Shown here one piece after another: positions 8,767 to 16,910 of a stretch of 64,000 nt of DNA (position 1 is its first letter; each line of letters begins with the position of its first letter). The DNA lies in assembly GCF_026625605.1 (NCBI RefSeq), contig NZ_CP113054.1:2852001-2916000 (forward strand). Direction: 5' to 3'. Below the pieces are notes generated by a model. That model was given only the letters and a program-made list of their open reading frames with translations, made no database searches and was not told the DNA's origin. This DNA comes from Luteolibacter sp. SL250. GTDB lineage: Bacteria > Verrucomicrobiota > Verrucomicrobiia > Verrucomicrobiales > Akkermansiaceae. The position numbers were made by a program, and so were the translations under genes.

Positions 8767-10013
8767 CGGAGGCCCTCCTTGGCAAAGACGAGGGTGGCAT
8801 TCGCGCCGCCGAATCCGAAGGAATTCGTCAAGACACGGTTGAGAACCGCCTCGCGGGGTTCACGGATCAGGTCGAAAGTGCAGATCTCATCCGGTTCGCG
8901 GACGTTGAGATTCGCGGGCAGGAACTGCTTTTCCATGGCGATCAGGCAGATCACCGACTCCACCGCACCAGCCCCGCCGAGCAAGTGTCCGATCGATGAT
9001 TTCGTGGAGCTGACCTTCACTCCAGAAGTGGAATTTTCCGCCCAGCGCTGGATGGCATGCCCTTCGGCGATGTCATTCAAAGGAGTGCCGGTACCGTGGG
9101 AGTTGATGTAGTCGATCTGTTCCGGAGACACCCCGGCCATCCGGCAAGCTGTCTGCATGGTGAACAACGCGGCGTCACCTTCCGGGTGCGGCTGGGTGAG
9201 GTGATGGATGTCCGTGGCCGCCCCGTAGCCGAGGACCTCCGCAATCACCCGTGCGCCGCGTTGTTTCGCCGCTTCCGCGGATTCCACCACGACGAAGCCG
9301 GCACCTTCACCGAGGGCGAGACCATCCCGCGCCGCGTCAAACGGGCGGGGAATGCCGGATGGGCTGAGCGCCTGGAGTGCGTCGAACCCGGCGAAAACGA
9401 GTTGGGAGAGCGCATCATAGCCTCCCGCAAGCACACGGTCCACCCGCCCGGATCTGACGAGGTGGAACGCATGGCCGATGGCATTCGCACCGGAGGCACA
9501 CGCGTTCGAGATGATCCTCAACGGGCCTTCCACGTCCAGCAGGCGCGCCATGTTCGTGAGCTGCCTCTGTGACTGATACCACTCCACCCGGGAAAACTGG
9601 TCGTGCCTCCTGTTGCCGGAGCGCAGGGCTTCCTTGTAATATTCCTCACCGATGGGCATGGCAGCCGCAGAGGTGCCGACCACCACAGGCATCGCCCCAC
9701 CGTCCAGTCCGGCACTTGCCAGAGCCTCACGCGCGGCGATCCAGGCGAGCTTCGTGCCGCGATCCATGCGGGACCACGCCTTCTGTGAAATTCGAAGGGA
9801 AGGAGATGCCTCCGGGAGATCAACCTGACCTGCGGTGCCCACCCGTTGTTTCGACACGTCGAACAGGGTGACGGGCCGGAAGGTGGTTCTGCCTTCGCGG
9901 AATCCGGTCGCATTTTCCTCCCAATTCCGGCCCATGGGGGAAACGATCCCCGCTCCCGAAATGACCACGGGCCTGGTCAGGACCGGGTGGAGGGCATCAT
10001 GGAAGTAGGCCAC
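8763..10013 (-). CDS. Beta-ketoacyl-ACP synthase II-type ketosynthase
   Basis: A 416-residue FabF-like enzyme with an intact catalytic triad: Cys172 in NACASGANA, His306 in NSHGTGTP and His343 in SSIGHLLGGAGA, with Lys338 nearby. It condenses an acyl chain with malonyl-ACP. The start is a GTG at 10013, and about 14 residues precede the first beta strand (PVVISGAGIVSPMG). It is translationally coupled to the dead ketosynthase-like gene downstream and divergent from the acyl-adenylate ligase (74-base gap). This setting fits a specialised lipid or polyene pathway better than primary fatty acid synthesis. Confidence 0.88.
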   Translation of the reverse strand: MAYFHDALHPVLTRPVVISGAGIVSPMGRNWEENATGFREGRTTFRPVTLFDVSKQRVGTAGQVDLPEASPSLRISQKAWSRMDRGTKLAWIAAREALASAGLDGGAMPVVVGTSAAAMPIGEEYYKEALRSGNRRHDQFSRVEWYQSQRQLTNMARLLDVEGPLRIISNACASGANAIGHAFHLVRSGRVDRVLAGGYDALSQLVFAGFDALQALSPSGIPRPFDAARDGLALGEGAGFVVVESAEAAKQRGARVIAEVLGYGAATDIHHLTQPHPEGDAALFTMQTACRMAGVSPEQIDYINSHGTGTPLNDIAEGHAIQRWAENSTSGVKVSSTKSSIGHLLGGAGAVESVICLIAMEKQFLPANLNVREPDEICTFDLIREPREAVLNRVLTNSFGFGGANATLVFAKEGLR

Positions 10014-10087
10014 GGAGAGATCTTGGGGAAGTTAAGGCTCGTCAGACAGGGTCCGCGGTAGCTACGGACTGCCGCGCACCTTGTCAA

Positions 10088-11335
10088 ATGCTCTATCTCC
10101 GTTGGTTGGAAACCTCAAGGCGGTATGCCGCACGACCTGCCGTCCTCGACGGCGGAAATGTCGTTTCCTTCGGAGAACTGGCGGAAAGGGTGGAACGGGC
10201 ACCCGTGGCGGAAAGCACGCTGGTTGCCAGGACGGGGGATGCCGGTTTTTTTGTGACCATCCTCCGGGCGTGGCGTGACGGGGTGGCGGTCGTCCCGGTC
10301 GAGAAAGATGCTCCGGAGCCTGTCCTGAAGGCCCCCCCTCCGCAAGGAACCTGTCTGGTGAAGTACACCCCGGGTGCCAGCGGAGTGCCGCGGGCGATCT
10401 TTTTCGAGGACCGGCAGGTCATCGCGGACGGGGACCGCCTGTTCCATGCGATGGGCCTTTCCGCGGATGTGCCGAATCTGGCGGTCATCTCGCTGGCACA
10501 CTCCTATGGCTTCTCAAACGTGGTGCTGCAGATGATCCTGCACGGCGTCCCCGTCTGCCTGGCGACGGTCCCATTCCCACGGGTGATCGAGGAAATCTGC
10601 CGTGACCATGATTCGATCACCATCCCCGCGGTGCCTTCCATCTGGCGGGCCTGGCACCGGGCCGGGATCCTGGGTTCACTGCCGGTGAGGCTGGCGGTCT
10701 CCGCGGGAGCCCCGCTGTCGCATCTGCTGGAGAAGGAGGTCTTCGATGCCTCCGGTCTGAAGATCCACAATTTCTATGGTGCCAGTGAGTGTGGCGGCAT
10801 TTCCTTTGATGCGACGACCACGCCCCGCGACCAGCCGGACATGGTCGGAACGCCCTTGCCCGGTGTGTCCGTCTGCATCGGTGCCATGGGGCGCTTGTTG
10901 GTGGAAAGTGATGCGGTCGGCACCGGCTATGACGAGGGGCGCGACGATGATCTGCTGATGGACGGCCGGTATCTGACCCGGGACATAGCCTTTCTGGACG
11001 GGAAGTCCGTTCTTCATCTCTCCTGCAGCACCGGAGGGGCGATCAATGTCTCCGGCAGGAAGATCAGCCCGTCAAAGGTGGAGGCCGCTCTCATGGCTAC
11101 GGGGCTGCTGCGGCGTGTCCGGGTATTTGGCGTACCCAGTCCGGATCCAGAGCGGTTCGAGGAAATCCTGGCACTCTACGAGGCGGAGTCCGGAGCCACC
11201 ATCGAGGCGGTGAAGCACGCGACCTCCAGCCGTCTGGAGTTGTGGGAGCTGCCCCGCCATTGGTATGATGCGCCGGAACTCTGGCAACTGGACGCCGCCG
11301 CGCTGAAGGCGAAATGGGTGGCGAAGGAACTCTGA
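10088..11335 (+). CDS. ANL-superfamily acyl-adenylate ligase-like enzyme
   Basis: A 415-residue AMP-binding protein, shorter than classical acyl-CoA synthetases (about 500-550). The phosphate loop is a variant, KYTPGASGVPRAIFF (near residue 97), in place of YTSGSTGxPKG. The adenine motif is NFYGASECGG (about 228) and the ribose-binding Asp lies in YLTRDIAF (about 298). The small C-terminal domain is present (INVSGRKISPSKVE), but the usual GK-containing catalytic lysine motif is not evident. It probably activates a carboxylic acid (fatty or aromatic) for an acyl carrier protein. It is divergent from the two ketosynthase genes, so a starter-unit ligase role is inferred. Confidence 0.78.
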   Translation: MLYLRWLETSRRYAARPAVLDGGNVVSFGELAERVERAPVAESTLVARTGDAGFFVTILRAWRDGVAVVPVEKDAPEPVLKAPPPQGTCLVKYTPGASGVPRAIFFEDRQVIADGDRLFHAMGLSADVPNLAVISLAHSYGFSNVVLQMILHGVPVCLATVPFPRVIEEICRDHDSITIPAVPSIWRAWHRAGILGSLPVRLAVSAGAPLSHLLEKEVFDASGLKIHNFYGASECGGISFDATTTPRDQPDMVGTPLPGVSVCIGAMGRLLVESDAVGTGYDEGRDDDLLMDGRYLTRDIAFLDGKSVLHLSCSTGGAINVSGRKISPSKVEAALMATGLLRRVRVFGVPSPDPERFEEILALYEAESGATIEAVKHATSSRLELWELPRHWYDAPELWQLDAAALKAKWVAKEL

Positions 11336-11350
11336 AGGACAACGGACATC

Positions 11351-11887
11351 ATGCGCAGCATAAGCCAGTGGTTGAGATGTGAGGAATCCGGCGGGCCGTT
11401 CACCCATTGCGTGTGCTGCCGTCTGCCCCTGCGGGAGATCGCCGCGCCGTGGCTGGTCAACAAGGACTATCACCGGGAAGAATGCGTGCTGGAATATGCT
11501 ATCTGCCAACCGTGCCGCGATGTGATGTCGGAGAAGTTCTCCGAGGGGTCGAAGGAAACCGTCCGCAACTTCCTGGAGAAGGAGGTCGATTGGGACGAGC
11601 GGCAGAGGGAGTTCATGCTGATGCTGGATGAGGCGGAAAGACTGGAAGCCTGCATTTCCTGCCGGAAAGGGCGGGAGGATTGTGAGGGCTTCTCCATCTC
11701 ATTCCTTTTCGATTCGGACGGAAATTTGGTCGCCGGACCGCTGCCCTTGCTGATCTGCAATGGATGTATCGCCAGGATGATGGCTGGGGTGTCCCCGGAA
11801 AGCCGGGCCGTCTGGCGGCATTTCATCGCGGATCACTTCGACGGACCACCGACCGATGAGGGTATGGAAGGCTTCGGCCTGTTCTGA
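11351..11887 (+). CDS. Hypothetical Cys-rich, probably zinc-binding protein
   Basis: A 178-residue soluble protein with four Cys clusters: HCVCC near 20-24, ICQPC near 52-56, CISC near 101-104 and ICNGC near 136-140. The spacing suggests two zinc ribbons or a four-cluster metal site. No family is recognised. It starts 15 bases after the ligase gene and is probably co-transcribed with it. A signal peptide is absent, so it is cytoplasmic. Its role in the ketosynthase locus is unknown. Confidence 0.72.
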   Translation: MRSISQWLRCEESGGPFTHCVCCRLPLREIAAPWLVNKDYHREECVLEYAICQPCRDVMSEKFSEGSKETVRNFLEKEVDWDERQREFMLMLDEAERLEACISCRKGREDCEGFSISFLFDSDGNLVAGPLPLLICNGCIARMMAGVSPESRAVWRHFIADHFDGPPTDEGMEGFGLF

Positions 11888-11892
11888 CGGAG

Positions 11893-13407
11893 TCAGGCGT
11901 GGGACAGCGCCTCCTCGAACACGGAGATGATGTGTTCCAGAGGTTCCTGCCCGACGGATACCCGCAGCAGGTTCGCCGACACACCGCATCCTTCCGCCCA
12001 TTCAAGCTCCGTGTAGTGAGCGAGCATGGTGTAGGGGCAGACGAGCGTGAAGGAGGTGCCGAAGCTGGGACCCTTGCTGAAACGCAGGGAGTCATAGACC
12101 TTCGGGGTCTTCTTCTGTGACTTCAGGACGAAGGAAAGCAATCCCCCGAAGCCTCCGCCGGGACGCATGACCGCCTGGTAGTGCTCCGTATTGACCAGCG
12201 ACGGGTGCCACACCCCGGCGACGGCGGGGTGGGCCGCAAGCCATTTGGCGAGAGCCAGACCATTGTCGTTGATGGTCTTCATCCGGGCCGTGTAGCCCTT
12301 CATGTTGGAAAGGAGAACCTCCGCATCGCCGATGTAGAGCGGTGCGTTTTCCGTGGAGTCTTCCACGAGGGACTGGCGGAACTGCTTTGCGAACGGGGAG
12401 CTGTCGCGCACGCCGGCCATGCCAGCCATGACATCGCCCGCACCGGACACCCATTTCGTCAGGCTGCCGGTCACCACGTCCGCGTATTTCAGCGCGTCCA
12501 CGTTCAGTGGACCGGCGGCGGAGTCATCCACCACCAGTGGGGTATTGCCCTCCGCGCACGCCTCCGCGACACGCTTGAGATCGATGGTGCGGAGGAGGGG
12601 ATTGCTGGGGACCTCCGTGAAGACGCCCGCGAACTCACCCTGGCGGATGCGCTGGAGAGCCTCGTCGAAGGATTCGCCGACGGCTTCGTTCAGATAGACG
12701 ACGCCGTGTCCGAAGAGTTCCTGGATCTTGAGCGAGTCCACATAGGGAAACTCGATCTGCAGGGTCTTTTTGCCCTCCAGCATGCCGGGGAGGGCACGCT
12801 GGACAGCGGTGACAGCGGACATGCCGCTGGTGAAGATGAACACATCCTCCGCGGGGATATTGAGATACTTGGCCACGGAACGCGCCACGAGATGGGACTT
12901 CGATCCCTCGCGCAGCTTCCCTTCGAGGAAGTCCTCCGCTTGACGGCTGCTCACGACCTCCCCGGAGAACCTCCAGTAGTATTGGGCATCCGCCTTTGCT
13001 TTCGCTGGCACAACCAGCACCTGTAGTCCATGGAAACTGGCAATCCGGACGGCCGTCGATGACTGTCGCTCAACCCACCGGTGGGCGCGCTGGACGGCAC
13101 CACGGGTTGGCAGGACGATGACTTCCTCATTTTCTCCGGCGATCTCGTTCTTCGCGGTGGTGAAAAGCCGCTCGACGAGCGGGTGACGGAAGAAGCGCGG
13201 GTACCCCGTGCGCATGCGGCGCGTGACTTTCTCCCGTCCCTCCTCATAGCCGACGACGGCATCCCAGGTAGGGAGGCACACAGAGCACGCATGCAGGGAA
13301 TCAGGGAGCGGCACCCCCAGATCCTCTTCTTGCCACGCAGGGTCTGCACTCAGGTCACGCATCGCGGGAACTGCATGCCCGGACCTCGGACGAAGGGCAA
13401 GCCGCAT
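11893..13407 (-). CDS. Cystathionine gamma-synthase-like PLP enzyme of the long (fungal Str2-like) type
   Basis: A PLP-dependent Cys/Met metabolism enzyme of about 504 residues. The Schiff-base lysine is in GSLTKWVSGAGD (Lys318 from the chosen start), with the Asp pair VVDDS upstream. The N-terminus carries VCLPTWDAVVGYEEG followed by RMRTGYPRFFRHP. This pattern characterises the long cystathionine gamma-synthases of fungi (Str2/MET type), while short bacterial MetB is about 390 residues. It would join an activated homoserine to cysteine in transsulfuration. ATG 13407 is preferred over a TTG at 13449; ATG 13362 is also possible. The gene converges on the Cys-rich protein gene. Confidence 0.8.
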   Translation of the reverse strand: MRLALRPRSGHAVPAMRDLSADPAWQEEDLGVPLPDSLHACSVCLPTWDAVVGYEEGREKVTRRMRTGYPRFFRHPLVERLFTTAKNEIAGENEEVIVLPTRGAVQRAHRWVERQSSTAVRIASFHGLQVLVVPAKAKADAQYYWRFSGEVVSSRQAEDFLEGKLREGSKSHLVARSVAKYLNIPAEDVFIFTSGMSAVTAVQRALPGMLEGKKTLQIEFPYVDSLKIQELFGHGVVYLNEAVGESFDEALQRIRQGEFAGVFTEVPSNPLLRTIDLKRVAEACAEGNTPLVVDDSAAGPLNVDALKYADVVTGSLTKWVSGAGDVMAGMAGVRDSSPFAKQFRQSLVEDSTENAPLYIGDAEVLLSNMKGYTARMKTINDNGLALAKWLAAHPAVAGVWHPSLVNTEHYQAVMRPGGGFGGLLSFVLKSQKKTPKVYDSLRFSKGPSFGTSFTLVCPYTMLAHYTELEWAEGCGVSANLLRVSVGQEPLEHIISVFEEALSHA

Positions 13408-13500
13408 CTGTGGCGACGGGCGAAAGATTCCTGATAAATGGGATTGCAATGAAATCTGATTGTCAGAAAGCGGCGGATTTTCCGCTTTTCCGCTCCCGGA

Positions 13501-14100
13501 TCACCCCAGACGGAGAGCCGCCATCCCGAGTCCCACCAAGGCCATCAACACACAGATGGGCCTTTCCACCGCATTGCGGTACCACGCACGGTTCCAGATC
13601 AGGGCGACCGCCGCGTAGGCGAGGCCCAGCACCGCGAGTTGCCCGAATTCCACGCCGAGGTTGAAACTGAACAAGGCAGGGAGGAAATCCTCCCGGGGGA
13701 TAGGTGTTTCCGCGAAGGAGTGGGCGAAGCCCATCCCATGGACCAAGCCGGAAGCAAACACGACCCACGGCCGCCACGCCCGCAGGCGGTTCCCCGCATA
13801 AAGGTTCTCCACCGCCACGAAAGTGATGCTGAGCGCGATGGCCACCTCGATCCACTCCACCGGCAGGGAGATCACACCGTAGAGGGACAGCCCCAGCGTC
13901 AGCGAGTGCGCCACCGTGAACAACGTCATCTGGAGTAGTAGGAGCGGAAAGCTCCGGCTGAGAAAGAACAGCCCCAGGATGAACAGCACGTGGTCCAGTC
14001 CGTCCGGCAGGACGTGGGTGAACCCGCTCAGAAAATACGTCGGAATCACCGCGCCGGCGGCGGCCAGCGCGATGATCGATCCGATGAGGGCACGCATCAT
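13501..14100 (-). CDS. HupE/UreJ-type membrane protein
   Basis: A 199-residue protein with six or seven hydrophobic segments. The N-terminal GFTHVLPDGLDHVLFILGLFFL and the internal FTVAHSLTLGLSLYG and ASGLVHGMGFAHSF supply the His/Asp pattern of the HupE/UreJ_2 family. Family members are implicated in nickel or cobalt transport across the inner membrane. The gene is 69 bases downstream of the TonB-dependent receptor on the same strand, so the two probably act in series on the same substrate. No urease or hydrogenase gene is visible in this window. Confidence 0.85.
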   Translation of the reverse strand: MMRALIGSIIALAAAGAVIPTYFLSGFTHVLPDGLDHVLFILGLFFLSRSFPLLLLQMTLFTVAHSLTLGLSLYGVISLPVEWIEVAIALSITFVAVENLYAGNRLRAWRPWVVFASGLVHGMGFAHSFAETPIPREDFLPALFSFNLGVEFGQLAVLGLAYAAVALIWNRAWYRNAVERPICVLMALVGLGMAALRLG

Positions 14101-14169
14101 TGACGTGCGGGATACTGGTGGATCGCGGCCCGGAGGAAAGAAGGATTTCCCTCCGGGGGACGCCGATTG

Positions 14170-16224
14170 TCAGAACCTCTTGGTGAAGGTCACGCGGAAG
14201 GTCCTCGGCTCCGAAGGATGGAGGTGGATGTCCTCATGGCCGCCGTTCGGTCCGGTGCCTGCCGCCTCCCCGGGCATCAGGGATTCGTAGAAATACTCGA
14301 TGTCGTTGTCCTTCCGGTCGAGCAGGTTCAGGCAGTCCAGGGAGACTTCCCAATCGTTCTTCCGGTAGCCGATGCGGGTGTTGACCTGGAGGCTGGCGCG
14401 GGATTCCTCGCTGCCGTCCTCGATCAGAGGCCGCGGGCTGAAGTAGCGCGAACGGAGCGTGCCGAAGAAACCTTCCTGCTTGCCGATGGTGATGCCCGCG
14501 CTCCAGACGAACGGAACCGCGCCGGGGATCTTGTCATCGCCGCCCACGCCCTTGAGTTTCCCTTCGGAGAGCGTCACCTCGTTGTCGGCCATCAGCCACT
14601 CCGTCGGACGCCAGTAGGTGGCCCACTCCACGCCGTAGCGCTCGGTGGCGGGGCCTGCCTCCGAGGTGCCCGCATCCCCGACATACAGCAGCTCGGAGTC
14701 ACTGTGGAGGTAGAAGAAGGACAGCGTGCTGACCACGTTCTCCAGTGCCTCTGTCCGAACGCCGATTTCCCCGCCGTAGGTGCGCACCAGCGGATCCACA
14801 CCGTCCACCCCGAGGTTCACGCCGCGGGCATCATTGCTGTGGAAGCCGTAGCCGCCGCTCACATAGAACTCGGTTTCATTCCATGGCCCGAAGACGAGGT
14901 TCAGTTTCGGCGAGATGATGGCGTCATTGTCGCTGCCGGAGTTCACCGGGTTGTCGCTGTTCACGTCGAAGTGGAAGAAGTCCGCCCGAATGCCCGGCTG
15001 CACGCGGAACCATGGATTCACATGGAAGTCGAGCGAGCTGAAGATTCCCACCGTGTTCACGGTCACGTCATCCTGCCTGATGGTGCCGGTCCGCGCGCGG
15101 TCGGTGGTGTTGTAGAGGCCGATGTCGTTGAGGAAATCATTGCGGGTCTGCACGCCCACGATGAGGCGGTTCTTCTCCGCGAAGTCCCACTCCCGGCGGA
15201 CCTCGCCGCCAACGAACCAGCGTTCGTCCTTTTGCTCGAACTGGTCGCCGCCGCCGAGGACGTAGGTGAAGTTCGAGAACAGATCGAGGTCGTAGTAGCC
15301 GGCGTAGGCATCCACATGGGTGCGGCCGTTGGTGTGCTCACGGTCCCATGCGGCCATCAGGCTGTAGCGGTTCGAGTTGCCGCCCAGGGTGGGGTCGATG
15401 TTGCCGAAGCGGCTGAGGGTTCCGTCGTCGATCGCCCGCTTGGGGATCTGGTCGGTGGAGTTCCAGTCGCCGGTGTAGGCCATGGCGGTGAGGCTGAACT
15501 TGTCCTGCCCCGCTTCGCGGAAATACTTGAGGAATCCGTTCGCCCGCTCGGAGTCGGACTTCATTGTCCATGGTCCGTCATAGTAGTTGTACTCCAGCGC
15601 GTAGGTGAGGCAGGAACGGACGGAGAGGCCGCCTTTCCCGCCATCTCCGGAGGACAGGTCGATGGTGTCTGCGACCAAGCCGCGGTAGAAATTGTCCTCG
15701 CCGATGGTGAAGCTGGCGATCCCGGAAGGCAGCATGTCAAAGAAGCGGAACTTGGCCGCTCCGGCGGTGCTCAGGTCGCCCAGTTCCGCGAAGAACGGAC
15801 CTTTCCAGTAGTCGATGGATTCAACCAGTTCCGGGATGATCGGGTTCAGGTCGGCGTAGCCCTGGCCGTGGGCGTGGGTGATGAAGTTCACCGGCTGTCC
15901 GTCCATGAAGATGGAGAAGTCGGTGCCGTGGTCGAGGTTGAAGCCGCGGACGAAGTATTGGTTCGCTTTACCGTCGCCGGAGTGTTGGGTGATGATGACG
16001 CCGGGGACGGATTCCAGCAGTTCACCGCGCCGGAGGAACGGGCGCTCGGCGAGTTCCTGCGCGCTGGTCTGACCCTGGGAGGAGGTCCGTGCCTTGCCGA
16101 TGAGGTGCTCCGCCTTGCCGACCACCTCCACGATGGGCAGCTCCTGGGAGGTGTTGGTGGATTGGGCGTTCGCGCCGAGTGAAAGGACGAAAAGGTAGAA
16201 TGGGGAAAAACGGGAAAATTTCAT
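14170..16224 (-). CDS. TonB-dependent outer-membrane receptor
   Basis: A roughly 684-residue receptor with signal peptide MKFSRFSPFYLFVLSLGANAQ and a TonB-box-like segment (ELPIVEVVGKAE). The plug domain follows (ELLESVPGVIITQHSGDGKANQYFVRGFN split across 80-110) and then a 22-strand barrel pattern ending in VTFTKRF with the terminal Phe expected of outer-membrane proteins. The C-terminal HEDIHLHP is His-rich and could contact metal. The ATG at 16224 is chosen because it directly opens the signal peptide; no Shine-Dalgarno is visible. The HupE/UreJ gene follows, so nickel, cobalt or a chelate is the likely cargo. Confidence 0.9.
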   Translation of the reverse strand: MKFSRFSPFYLFVLSLGANAQSTNTSQELPIVEVVGKAEHLIGKARTSSQGQTSAQELAERPFLRRGELLESVPGVIITQHSGDGKANQYFVRGFNLDHGTDFSIFMDGQPVNFITHAHGQGYADLNPIIPELVESIDYWKGPFFAELGDLSTAGAAKFRFFDMLPSGIASFTIGEDNFYRGLVADTIDLSSGDGGKGGLSVRSCLTYALEYNYYDGPWTMKSDSERANGFLKYFREAGQDKFSLTAMAYTGDWNSTDQIPKRAIDDGTLSRFGNIDPTLGGNSNRYSLMAAWDREHTNGRTHVDAYAGYYDLDLFSNFTYVLGGGDQFEQKDERWFVGGEVRREWDFAEKNRLIVGVQTRNDFLNDIGLYNTTDRARTGTIRQDDVTVNTVGIFSSLDFHVNPWFRVQPGIRADFFHFDVNSDNPVNSGSDNDAIISPKLNLVFGPWNETEFYVSGGYGFHSNDARGVNLGVDGVDPLVRTYGGEIGVRTEALENVVSTLSFFYLHSDSELLYVGDAGTSEAGPATERYGVEWATYWRPTEWLMADNEVTLSEGKLKGVGGDDKIPGAVPFVWSAGITIGKQEGFFGTLRSRYFSPRPLIEDGSEESRASLQVNTRIGYRKNDWEVSLDCLNLLDRKDNDIEYFYESLMPGEAAGTGPNGGHEDIHLHPSEPRTFRVTFTKRF

Positions 16225-16303
16225 ATTGGAGGAGGATTGGAGACAAACAAACGGGACCACGCGGAACGGATCATGTCCGTCCCGGCGCGGGGTGGGGCGT
16301 TGT

Positions 16304-16759
16304 TCATCCAATCCTCGGCGGCGGCCCCGGCGGAGCCTGCGGCCATACCGGCGTCCACCTGCGGCACCAGTCCGAGCAGGCGGCCAGTCCGATGGACGGC
16401 GGCGGCAGGGTGCGCCCCATGCGCCAGTCGGTTGCGGGCATCTTCACCGTCCCGGAATCCTTGACGGGTTCCTTGGACGGGGAGGGGGCTTTCTCGCCCT
16501 TGGATGCCATTGGCTCTCCAGTTGCGAGGGCGGCTTGGAATTCCCCGCTGCGCCATGCCTTCGTGAAAGCCGGGCCGATTCCTTCCTGCGGGATCTCACG
16601 GACCGTGAGTTTGCACAGGAGGCTCACCTGCAGGATGATCAACGGCCCCGCCATGAGCTGGAACAATGCCAGCGCATAGAGCCATTTCGCCTTCCTGAGG
16701 CATGGGATCCTTACCACGGCGCGGATACTGGCAGCCCTGAGGGCGACGGGCAATTTCAA
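16304..16759 (-). CDS. Hypothetical single-pass membrane protein (weakly supported)
   Basis: An open frame of up to 151 residues that would start the receptor/HupE transcription unit. It has one hydrophobic helix (LYALALFQLMAGPLIILQVSLL split around residue 30-48), then a charged region and a Pro/Trp-rich tail. The first codon is TTG; a GTG at 16717 (reading MVRIPCLRKAKW) just before the helix is a more likely start. No family is recognised, and high-GC shadow frames overlap it on the other strand. The membrane-helix pattern and its position 79 bases before the receptor are the only support. Confidence 0.45.
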   Translation of the reverse strand: MKLPVALRAASIRAVVRIPCLRKAKWLYALALFQLMAGPLIILQVSLLCKLTVREIPQEGIGPAFTKAWRSGEFQAALATGEPMASKGEKAPSPSKEPVKDSGTVKMPATDWRMGRTLPPPSIGLAACSDWCRRWTPVWPQAPPGPPPRIG

Positions 16760-16829
16760 TCACGTCGGCGGCGGTGAAATCCACTCCGCTGAATTCACCC
16801 ATATCCTGCCTGAGACTGGCTGCGGGAAT

Positions 16830-16898
16830 GGAGCGCGGACTTCAGTCCGCTTGGCTTTGCTGGCTGGATTCTCCGGGGCGGACTGAAGTCCGCGCTCC
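16830..16898. repeat. REP-like inverted pair (perfect 21-base arms)
   Basis: Two 21-base arms (16830-16850 and 16878-16898) are exact reverse complements separated by 27 bases. Each arm contains its own small palindrome, gcggact-tc-agtccgc. Hairpin arms placed in opposite orientation are the layout of REP/BIME elements mobilised by RAYT transposases. The pair lies in the intergenic gap between the end of the methyltransferase gene and the receptor unit. Confidence 0.85.
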
Positions 16899-16910
16899 GA
16901 CGACTCTCCC

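Noticed and set aside
14167..16182. A 671-codon open frame on the plus strand opposite the TonB receptor
   Set aside because: The minus-strand receptor has a signal peptide, plug, barrel and terminal Phe. The plus frame has low-complexity Val/Ala/Glu/His content and no domain, as expected of a high-GC shadow.
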